From NCBI RefSeq assembly GCF_003390885.1, contig NZ_QMEL01000005.1, forward strand, positions 168,632 through 232,631: 64,000 bases of DNA, in the 5' to 3' direction. The translations under genes and the position numbers were made by a program. The notes beneath the pieces were generated by a model, which ran no database searches, was not told where the DNA came from, and saw nothing but the letters and a program-made list of their open reading frames with translations. This DNA is from Pelagibacterium sediminicola (GTDB lineage Bacteria; Pseudomonadota; Alphaproteobacteria; Rhizobiales; Devosiaceae). Of this stretch, positions 56,715-64,000 are shown in pieces (the stretch's first letter is position 1; every line of letters starts with the position of its first letter).

Positions 56715-56790
56715 TGGCAGGGGCGACAGGACTCGAACCTGCGACCCTCGGTTTTGGAGACCGATGCTCTACCAACTGAGCTACACCCCT
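56715..56790 (-). tRNA. tRNA-Trp (anticodon CCA)
   Basis: The minus strand folds as a standard 76-nt tRNA with encoded CCA. The acceptor stem pairs AGGGGTG with CGCCCCT (one G-U pair), the anticodon loop is CTCCAAA, and the T loop is TTCGAGT. tRNA-Trp between tuf and secE is the ancestral place in proteobacteria; here the secE side is displaced by about 2 kb. Confidence 0.97.
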
Positions 56791-56802
56791 AGGCCGAGGC
56801 TT

Positions 56803-56831
56803 GATCTAGTCGAGATGCCCCTTGAGCGCAA
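56803..56831 (-). promoter_or_regulatory. Candidate tRNA-Trp promoter
   Basis: On the minus strand TTGCGC (56831-56826), a 17-base spacer and TAGATC (56808-56803), 12 nt before the tRNA. It lies downstream of the tuf copy 2 terminator, so the tRNA does not depend on tuf transcription. Confidence 0.55.
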
Positions 56832-56851
56832 GTCTCGTGTTGCCGCAACAG

Positions 56852-56892
56852 CAACAAAAAGAAAGGGCGGCCCGATATGTGGCCGCCCTTTC
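56852..56892 (-). terminator. Rho-independent terminator of tuf copy 2
   Basis: On the minus strand AAAGGGCGGCC-N8-GGCCGCCCTTT followed by CTTTTTGTTG. It is 24 nt from the tuf stop. Confidence 0.85.
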
Positions 56893-56915
56893 CGCCTTCA
56901 CGATTGTCCTGTCGC

Positions 56916-58106
<1,191 letters not shown>

Positions 58107-58205
58107 CGCTCACAACCGTTAATCAGAGTTAGAACTGCGGGGCCGTTTACCCGCTTGGGCCATCAGAAACAAGTCATTTTTCCAAAAGGTGCCACGCACC
58201 CGCTG

Positions 58206-59441
58206 TCAGCGGACCAGACGCGTGTGTCGATCGCCTTCCACGGTGAAGACGGGGCACTTGATGACGATGCGAATGTCGTCATAGTCGCGGTCGGTCCAGG
58301 CAATATCCTGCCAGTCACGGGCATGTCCCGAAAGTCCCGGCGGCCTGTCCTCCCAGCCATAGTACATATACTTGCCAGGTTCGCACCCTTCGCTGGCGCG
58401 TTGCGGATCACGGTTAGTCTGGCGGTCGGGAATAATGCTATCTCGATGGGTCGGGTCGCATTGCTCTTCCGTGTCACACAAAATGGTCTCAAGAATATCG
58501 ACCTTTTGTCCCGGATTCACATATTCGGCGGGTCCGTGAAGTCCTGCATACTGCTCGACCGTATCGCCAGGATTGAAGTAAGTGTCAGTGTAGTAGTCAA
58601 AGCGCCCTGTCTTCTTGTCCCCACCGTTGTTCCTGGGCGCGCCACTGTCCCAGAAACTTGTTTGGGTGCGCGCAAAGCGCACATTCTCGAGCCGGAAGCT
58701 CATAAAGGAACCGCTTGGGCATTGTGGCATGAAATACACGTACTGGCGCTTCCCGCCGGCATCGGCCCTCCGTTCCCAGACACCGTCTTCGCGAAGATTC
58801 TGGTTGCCACTGTTGTAGTCGGCGAGCAGGGCGGGATCGGAATAGGTTATGTCGGCGGTATAAACTGAACCGCCATTATCCGCGATCGGCGTCATGTGCG
58901 TACGTTTTGGCTGGCTGCTGTCATTCTCGGGACGTTCCGGCCAGTAGCAATACATCCAGATTCGGTTATAGTCTCCGGCTTCGGGATCGAGGGTGGTGTT
59001 GACCGGCGGCTCGCGCGTCTCTGTCGGCTTTACCAGTTCAGCCGTCGCGGAGACAGTAACGCGCTGCATATCAGGGATACCCGGAACGAGGTTTATGAAT
59101 GAGAGCGGGACGTCCGCATCCACTGTCACCCGGAAATATCCATCTCCAACCCAGTCACCACGAACATCAACCCCACGCGCCCAGTCGCCCTGATATTCGC
59201 GCTGGATTTCATCTTCCATCACCGCTTTCCACGGCGCATCGGGCCGCATGGCGATGAGGTCCCATTGTTCGTCGGGCTGAAGGGCGTTGAGGGCGGCGGT
59301 ATCCACCTGCGCCTGCAGATAGTCATGCACGTGGTTGAGCCGGACATAGTCCACCGACCAGCCCACCAGCGCCATGAACGGAATGGCCATCAATCCGAAA
59401 ATGAGCGCGACGGCGCCGTCCTCGCGTCTCAGAAAATCCAT
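58206..59441 (-). CDS. TadE/TadG-like pilus-assembly-type membrane protein
   Basis: A 411-residue protein with one N-terminal membrane helix (about 10-33, GAVALIFGLMAIPFMALVGWSVDYVR), preceded by RRED, the pattern of TadE and TadG pseudopilins of Flp pilus systems (LRREDGAVAL...). The helix is followed by HDYLQAQVDTAALNAL, also typical. The large C-terminal part (about 150-411) is exported and rich in Asp, Tyr and Trp, with several Cys. It lacks the von Willebrand MIDAS motif of full-length TadG. No other tad gene is near. ATG 59441 with GGGG upstream is chosen. Confidence 0.8.
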   Translation of the reverse strand: MDFLRREDGAVALIFGLMAIPFMALVGWSVDYVRLNHVHDYLQAQVDTAALNALQPDEQWDLIAMRPDAPWKAVMEDEIQREYQGDWARGVDVRGDWVGDGYFRVTVDADVPLSFINLVPGIPDMQRVTVSATAELVKPTETREPPVNTTLDPEAGDYNRIWMYCYWPERPENDSSQPKRTHMTPIADNGGSVYTADITYSDPALLADYNSGNQNLREDGVWERRADAGGKRQYVYFMPQCPSGSFMSFRLENVRFARTQTSFWDSGAPRNNGGDKKTGRFDYYTDTYFNPGDTVEQYAGLHGPAEYVNPGQKVDILETILCDTEEQCDPTHRDSIIPDRQTNRDPQRASEGCEPGKYMYYGWEDRPPGLSGHARDWQDIAWTDRDYDDIRIVIKCPVFTVEGDRHTRLVR

Positions 59442-59618
59442 TATGCGTCCCCCAACAGGGCATGAACCTGGGAAGAACACACACTATCAGAGCGAATTTT
59501 CCGTAAACTTACGCAATTTCAGCGAAATGGGAGCTTCGCTTTAATCAATTTGCAGGGAATGGCGGGGAGCAGGATTCCGGTGCCCTTGAAAATTTGCTGG
59601 AAACATCTGGGCTGCGGG

Positions 59619-59656
59619 TCTGGACCCCGGGAATAAATCCCGGAATCCAGCGCGAT
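59619..59656. repeat. Dispersed palindromic repeat, copy 3 (single unit)
   Basis: CTGGACCCCGGGAATAAATC followed by CCGGAATCCAGCGCGATC. It is the inverse of the first half of copies 1 and 2, with the same end words. Confidence 0.8.
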
Positions 59657-59666
59657 CCCGCCCCAA

Positions 59667-60674
59667 TCACACAACCATGCCGGTCCCGTTAAATCCTTCA
59701 AAATACCCGATGGCGCGCTCGACCTCGTTTCGCGAGCCGATGATCACCCCGATCCGCTGGTGAAGCTCATGGGGCTCCACCTTGAGGATGCGCCGCGTTC
59801 CGGTTGACGATGCCCCGCCCGCCGCTTCCACGATCATGCTCATCGGGTTGCCCTCGTAAAGCAGGCGCAGGCGCCCGCCCCTACCTCTGGTGTCCTCGTC
59901 CTCGGGATAAAGGAAGATGCCGCCCCGGCACAGGATGCGGTGCAAATCCGCCACCATCGCCGCGCACCAGCGCATGTTGTAGCTCTTGCCCAGCGGCCCC
60001 GCCTTGCCCGCAAGGCAATCGTCGATATAGTGGCGCGTCGGCGCGTACCATTTGCGCCGCCGCGAGGCGTTGATGGCAAATTCCGCCGTATCGGGCGGGA
60101 TCTGCACATTCTCGCGAGTAAGGATGAATGCCCCTCGCGCCTCATCGAGCGTAAACATCGTCACCGATTTTCCCGTCGTCAGCACCAGAACGGTCGCCGG
60201 GCCATAAAGCACATAGCCCGCTGCAACCTGCCGCGTCCCGGCCTGCAGTACGTCCGCCGCCGTGATGCCATGCGCCTTGCCCACATCGAGGACCGAAAAG
60301 ATCGAGCCCACCGCCCCGTTCACATCGAGATTGGACGAGCCGTCCAGGGGATCGAACACCAGCGCGTAATGGGCATCGCCGGGGGCGTTCCCGACAAGCG
60401 AAATATCATCGAGTTCCTCGGAGACCATGACCGAGAGCACGCCGCTCGCCGCGCCACGCCGCAGGAAAATCTCGTTGGACACCACATCGAGCCGCTTTTG
60501 CACCTCGCCCTGCACGTTGACCACGTCGGTCGCCCCGGTATCACCGCTCACCGCGGCAGACCGCAATGCGGCGGCGATCTCTACTGCGCAATCGGCCACC
60601 ATCAGAAACACCTTGCCCAATCGGGGCGGCAGCGATTGACCCGGAAGCCAGTTTTCAAGCGTTGGAACGGTCAT
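59667..60674 (-). CDS. fbp: Fructose-1,6-bisphosphatase, class I
   Basis: FBPase I makes fructose 6-phosphate in gluconeogenesis. In 335 residues the metal motifs are SEE at 85-87 and DPLDGSSN at 108-115; the substrate-binding ASRRRKWYAPTRHYIDDC and the late YPEDEDTRGRGGRLRLLYEGNPMS with the Lys/Arg-Leu-Arg-Tyr-type motif are also present. ATG 60674 is chosen: the frame continues far upstream but there it is antisense to the divergent dehydrogenase gene. The two starts lie 180 nt apart. Confidence 0.94.
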   Translation of the reverse strand: MTVPTLENWLPGQSLPPRLGKVFLMVADCAVEIAAALRSAAVSGDTGATDVVNVQGEVQKRLDVVSNEIFLRRGAASGVLSVMVSEELDDISLVGNAPGDAHYALVFDPLDGSSNLDVNGAVGSIFSVLDVGKAHGITAADVLQAGTRQVAAGYVLYGPATVLVLTTGKSVTMFTLDEARGAFILTRENVQIPPDTAEFAINASRRRKWYAPTRHYIDDCLAGKAGPLGKSYNMRWCAAMVADLHRILCRGGIFLYPEDEDTRGRGGRLRLLYEGNPMSMIVEAAGGASSTGTRRILKVEPHELHQRIGVIIGSRNEVERAIGYFEGFNGTGMVV

Positions 60675-60795
60675 TGCGGCATACCTCGCGGCTGAGAAGA
60701 AAGGGGCGCCTTCATTGCGCGCGACGGCACGCCCATGTCGAGAGCGACGATAGTACAATGCCGCCATACCCCCGGAAACCGTTGCGAGAAAATCG

Positions 60796-60821
60796 GGAAC
60801 CGATCCTTCCGGCGTCCCGTT
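60796..60821 (+). promoter_or_regulatory. EcfG-type promoter of the PQQ dehydrogenase gene
   Basis: GGAAC (60796-60800), a 17-base spacer and CGTT (60818-60821), 33 bases before the ATG at 60855. It matches the general-stress consensus exactly. Confidence 0.6.
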
Positions 60822-60854
60822 GTCACCCAAACCGGACAGCAAGGAGGCGGTATC

Positions 60855-63386
60855 ATGCCGGCCACCAACACCACCCACGAACCACGCGGGATAGGCTTCT
60901 GGCTGACCATGGTTCTCGCCGTTTTCATCGTCATTTTCGGTGTTCCGATTTTTCTCGGCGGCCTCTGGCTGATCGCCCTCGGAGGGTCGTGGTACTACCT
61001 TTTCGCCGGGCTCGGCCTTCTGGTAACGGCCTGGTTCCTGTTCCAGCGCTCGATGCTCGCAGTCTGGGTTTACCTTCTGACCTTTGCCGGCACGCTCGTC
61101 TGGGCGCTCTGGGAAGCAGGGCTCGACGGTTGGGCACAGGTACCACGCCTCCTCGCCCCGGCCATCGTGCTCGTTCTGGTGCTTTTGACCATCCCCGTGC
61201 TGCGCAACCATTTCTGGCGCGGGAGAGAACAGGCGGTAGCAAGCATCGCCGGTCTTTTTGCCCTTGGCGCTGCAATGGGCGTGCTCGTTCTGGGGCAGGA
61301 TTCCTCCGCGCTCGCCCAGCAAGTCGAAACGCCCGATGAACCGGCCCAGGAACTTCCCGCCCCCGATGACGAAGCCCTACCCGAAGGCGAGGCAGTCGAT
61401 GAGGCCCCGGCCGATGCCGAACCCGAGCCATCCGGGCCCGTTTCCCCCACCGGCGTTCCCGTTCTTGCCTCCGGCACGACGCTTGCGGCGGGCGCCGACT
61501 GGCCCACCTATGGCGGCGACGATCATGCCACGCGCTACACGCCCCTCAACCAGATCACGCCGGAAAATGTCGGCGATCTCGAACTTGTCTGGGAGTACCG
61601 TACCGGGCAGATGCCCGAGGAGGGTGAGCGCTATTCCAACCAGAACACCCCGATCAAGATCGGCGACAAGCTGCTGATCTGCGCCTCGATGAACATCGTC
61701 ATGGCCGTCGATGCCGCGACCGGGCTCGAAATCTGGCGCTACGATCCACAGGTGTCCACGGATGCGATTCCCTATAGCGCCGCCTGCCGTGGCGTCTCCT
61801 ACTACGCATCTCCCACCATCCCCGCGGGCGAGCCGTGCGCAGAGCGCATCCTGATGAACAGCATCGATGCGCGCCTTTTTGCGCTGGATATCGAAGACGG
61901 CCAGCTCTGCACCGATTTCGGTGAAGGCGGGATCGTCGATCTCGAGGAAGGCATCGGCCATACGGTGCCGGGCTGGTACGCTCCCACCTCGCCCCCGATG
62001 ATCGTGCGCAACATCGCGGTGGTCTTCTCCCAGGTCCGCGACGGCCAGAAGCGCGACGCCCCTTCCGGCGTCGTGCGCGGCTATGATGTGGAAACAGGCG
62101 AGATGGCCTGGGCCTGGGACATGGGCCGTCCGGACGAGAAGGGCCTGCCGCCCGAAGGCGAGACCTATACGCGCGGCACGCCGAACGTCTGGACCATCGC
62201 CTCGGGCGACCAAGAACTGGGCCACGTCTACCTGCCCATCGGCAATTCCGCCGTCGACTACTGGGGCGGCGACCGCTCCGATGCCGAGAATGAATATTCA
62301 TCGGCTGTCGTCGCGCTGGACGTGACGACCGGCGACGTCGCGTGGCACTACCAGACCGTTCACTACGACGTATGGGATTATGATCTCGGCTCGCAGGGCA
62401 CACTGGTCGATTTCCCGACCCCCGAAGGCCCCGTCCCGGCGCTGATCCTGCCCACCAAACAGGCCATGTTCTATATCTTCGACCGCCGCACCGGCGATCT
62501 GCTGGTCGAGGTCGAGGAACGCCCTGTGCCCCAGGGCGGGGTTGAACCCGAGCGTCTCTCGCCAACCCAGCCATTCGTGGTCGATTTCCCCAACGCGCTC
62601 AAGCCCGACATCGAGGAGCGGCACATGTGGGGCATGACCCCGCTCGACCAGCTCTGGTGCCGCATCCAGTACCGCGACAGCATCTACGAGGGCATGTACA
62701 CCCCGCCCTCGACCGAATGGTGGCTGCAATTCCCCGGCTATAATGGCGGGTCCGACTGGGGCGGGGTCGCGGTCGATACCGACCGCAACATCATGGTGGC
62801 AAACTACAACATCACCGTGAACCGCAACCGCCTCGTACCGCGCGAGGAAGTGGATGCCCACGGCATCGTGCCCATCGATGAACCGGGCGCCGCCGACAAC
62901 AGCCCCTCCAACATCTCGCCGCAGGCCGGCACACCCTATGGCGTCGAGGTCAACGCGGGCTGGCGCGTGCCGTTCACCGACATGCTGTGCACCCAGCCGC
63001 CATACGGGGGGATCATGGCGGTTGATCTCGAAACCCGCGAGGTTCTCTGGGACAAGCCCTTCGGCACCGCCCGCAAGAACGGCCCCTTCGGCATCCCTTC
63101 GATGCTGCCCTTCGACATCGGCACCCCCAACAACGCCGGCGCCGTCGTCACCGCCAGCGGCCTGATCTTCATTGCCGCGACGACCGATGATCTGTTCCGC
63201 GCCATGGATATCGAAACCGGCGAAGTGCTCTGGGAAACCGATCTCCCCGCCGGCGGGCAGGCCAGCCCCGTGACATATGAGGCGGATGGCCGCCAGTACG
63301 TGGTCATCAATGCGGGCGGGCACACCTTCATGGAAACTCCCATCGGCGATTATTTCCTCGCCTACGCGTTGCCGGAAGGGAATTAG
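60855..63386 (+). CDS. gcd: Membrane-bound PQQ-dependent dehydrogenase, glucose/quinate/shikimate family
   Basis: The enzyme oxidises aldoses (typically glucose to gluconolactone) in the periplasm and passes electrons to ubiquinone. ATG 60855 has AAGGAGG seven bases upstream and gives 843 residues, about 45 longer than E. coli Gcd. Five membrane helices (about 14-36, 40-60, 66-86, 98-116, 128-148) precede an acidic Pro/Glu/Ala linker (157-193). The PQQ eight-blade propeller follows (about 215-840), opening DWPTYGGDDHATRYTPLNQI. The catalytic-region motif HYDVWDYD is at 503-510. The cofactor genes pqqABCDE are not in the window. Quinate or a related polyol as substrate is possible. Confidence 0.92.
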   Translation: MPATNTTHEPRGIGFWLTMVLAVFIVIFGVPIFLGGLWLIALGGSWYYLFAGLGLLVTAWFLFQRSMLAVWVYLLTFAGTLVWALWEAGLDGWAQVPRLLAPAIVLVLVLLTIPVLRNHFWRGREQAVASIAGLFALGAAMGVLVLGQDSSALAQQVETPDEPAQELPAPDDEALPEGEAVDEAPADAEPEPSGPVSPTGVPVLASGTTLAAGADWPTYGGDDHATRYTPLNQITPENVGDLELVWEYRTGQMPEEGERYSNQNTPIKIGDKLLICASMNIVMAVDAATGLEIWRYDPQVSTDAIPYSAACRGVSYYASPTIPAGEPCAERILMNSIDARLFALDIEDGQLCTDFGEGGIVDLEEGIGHTVPGWYAPTSPPMIVRNIAVVFSQVRDGQKRDAPSGVVRGYDVETGEMAWAWDMGRPDEKGLPPEGETYTRGTPNVWTIASGDQELGHVYLPIGNSAVDYWGGDRSDAENEYSSAVVALDVTTGDVAWHYQTVHYDVWDYDLGSQGTLVDFPTPEGPVPALILPTKQAMFYIFDRRTGDLLVEVEERPVPQGGVEPERLSPTQPFVVDFPNALKPDIEERHMWGMTPLDQLWCRIQYRDSIYEGMYTPPSTEWWLQFPGYNGGSDWGGVAVDTDRNIMVANYNITVNRNRLVPREEVDAHGIVPIDEPGAADNSPSNISPQAGTPYGVEVNAGWRVPFTDMLCTQPPYGGIMAVDLETREVLWDKPFGTARKNGPFGIPSMLPFDIGTPNNAGAVVTASGLIFIAATTDDLFRAMDIETGEVLWETDLPAGGQASPVTYEADGRQYVVINAGGHTFMETPIGDYFLAYALPEGN

Positions 63387-63528
63387 ACAGACCGGAAATA
63401 GCGGTCGCGGCTGCCTCAAAGAAAGCATAAAACCGCCGCGATCGCCGATCCTGCCTAAAGGGCAAGGGGTTAAAGGGCACGGTTCATCCAACATCAAAAG
63501 CGACCGCCGAAAAGTCGGAGCCACCGGG

Positions 63529-63553
63529 GGAACTTTGCCTGTCCCCTCACGTT
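63529..63553 (+). promoter_or_regulatory. EcfG-type promoter in the gene-free region
   Basis: GGAAC (63529-63533), a 16-base spacer and CGTT (63550-63553). It reads away from the dehydrogenase gene and towards the 5S rRNA end, with no protein gene behind it. Confidence 0.6.
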
Positions 63554-63559
63554 GGGTTA

Positions 63560-63754
63560 TCGGAAAGCAGATGTCAGTTGGTGGCCGCCCCCACCGATGG
63601 ATGCACAGGCGGGAGGGCCTTGCATCCCTGCTTCTCAAGAAACGGAACTGTCATTTTCTGTCTGCGGCCACGCCTTGCTTTTTTGCATCGCGTGGCGCCT
63701 TGTTTTTGATATGCTTGGGAATAAAAAAAGCCCCGCTTGATGCGGGGCTTTTTA
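63560..63754 (+). ncRNA. Candidate stress-induced small RNA
   Basis: A transcript started by the EcfG-like promoter at 63529-63553 would begin near 63560 and end at the terminator at 63723-63754, about 195 nt. The sequence has no good reading frame with a ribosome site. EcfG-controlled small RNAs are known in other alphaproteobacteria (for example GsrN in Caulobacter). No similarity to a named RNA was seen. The start is inferred and may be off by a few bases. Confidence 0.4.
63723..63754. terminator. Bidirectional terminator of the rRNA operon and the candidate RNA
   Basis: GCCCCGC (63730-63736), a 5-base loop and GCGGGGC (63742-63748), with A7 on the left and T5 on the right. It can end the rRNA operon on the minus strand and a plus-strand transcript. 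Confidence 0.9.
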
Positions 63755-63791
63755 TTATTTCTTGAGAAGGTTTTTTTGTGTTCTTAATAGA

Positions 63792-63907
63792 TCTGGCGGC
63801 GACCTACTCTCCCGTGTCTTGAGACACAGTACCATTGGCGCAGAAGCGTTTAACGGTCGAGTTCGGAATGGGGTCGGGTTCTGGGCGCTTCGCCATAGCC
63901 ACCAGAT
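63792..63907 (-). rRNA. rrf: 5S ribosomal RNA
   Basis: The minus strand reads TCTGGTGGCTATGGCG, then CCGACCCCATTCCGAACTCG and ends GGTCGCCGCCAGA. The ends pair as helix I (TCTGGTGGC / GCCGCCAGA). The length, about 116 nt, fits. It is the 3' end of an rRNA operon whose 23S gene lies beyond the right edge; the last 93 nt of the window are the 23S-5S spacer. The ends may be off by one or two bases. Confidence 0.95.
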
Positions 63908-64000
63908 CGATAAAGAACACATTTCGTGAACTGGTCTTTTTTTGTTTTGCCTCGCGGGCCGCACCGCTTCGGGCATGACGGCGCTAAAGCCGCGCCTATG

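Larger units (their letters stand above)
63387..63791. other. Gene-free region between the dehydrogenase and 5S rRNA
   Basis: No credible protein gene lies in these 405 nt. Short open frames run across a strong terminator and lack ribosome sites. The stretch holds an EcfG-like promoter (63529-63553), a candidate RNA behind it, and a terminator (63723-63754). Confidence 0.6.

Noticed and set aside
60675..61322. Upstream extension of the fructose-bisphosphatase frame to 551 residues
   Set aside because: The extra part is antisense to the PQQ dehydrogenase and lacks similarity; the standard FBPase start is ATG 60674.
63571..63765. Short protein frames in the region before the 5S gene
   Set aside because: They read through the strong terminator, have no ribosome site and have Cys/Phe-rich, noncoding-like composition.

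Overview
The window is about 64 kb of GC-rich chromosome from an alphaproteobacterium, most likely of the Hyphomicrobiales (Rhizobiales). The evidence is the rplQ / Deg protease / rarA / crcB / RluA-type synthase / HAD / ATP12 gene order, a MipZ ATPase, an ATP12 chaperone, DUF1489, EcfG-like promoter motifs (GGAAC-N16/17-CGTT) and small palindromic intergenic repeats of a type I associate with Rhizobiales. A Devosiaceae-like genus (Devosia, Pelagibacterium) would fit, but that is inference. No phage, insertion sequence or CRISPR array was seen. The only mobile-type element is a small ParDE toxin-antitoxin pair.

Left part (1-23 kb), housekeeping and accessory genes: clpA (cut by the window edge) and clpS; a D-Ala-D-Ala carboxypeptidase with a SPOR domain; a short-chain dehydrogenase; mipZ; a PRC-barrel stress-type protein with an EcfG-like promoter; DUF1489; a 33-residue membrane protein with its own ribosome site and terminator; a diguanylate cyclase with an intact I-site; a methylpurine glycosylase; a Tat-lipoprotein L,D-transpeptidase with a perfect palindrome upstream; tRNA-Leu(GAG); a lone SpoA-domain FliN-like gene; lipB; rimO overlapping the folP-folB-folK cluster; the tightly coupled crcB / pseudouridine synthase / HAD phosphatase / ATP12 operon; rarA; a Deg protease; and a PLP decarboxylase.

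Middle part (23-58 kb), all on the minus strand: one long information-processing supercluster. Read in transcription order it is tuf copy 2, tRNA-Trp, [about 1.7 kb of small unrelated genes], secE, nusG, rplK, rplA, rplJ, rplL, rpoB, rpoC, [parD-parE], rpsL, rpsG, fusA, tuf copy 1, then the S10, spc and alpha operons down to rpoA and rplQ. Intergenic RNA structures are visible before rplJ (L10 leader), between rplL and rpoB (processing stem plus attenuator) and between rplO and secY (overlapping hairpins). The two tuf genes encode the same protein and differ by only a handful of silent bases. Ribosomal protein S12 carries Arg at position 88, where most bacteria have Lys.

Right part (58-64 kb): a TadE/TadG-like membrane-anchored protein; class I fructose-bisphosphatase divergent from a membrane-bound PQQ-dependent glucose-type dehydrogenase, which has an EcfG-like promoter; a gene-free stretch holding an EcfG-like promoter followed about 200 nt later by a strong terminator (candidate stress small RNA); and the 5S rRNA end of an rRNA operon that enters from the right edge.

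No clearly new multi-gene system was found. The best leads are the candidate EcfG-driven RNA beside the rRNA operon, the 33-residue membrane protein, the S12 Arg88 substitution, the interrupted tuf-trpT-secE region and the stacked RNA structures in the ribosomal operons.
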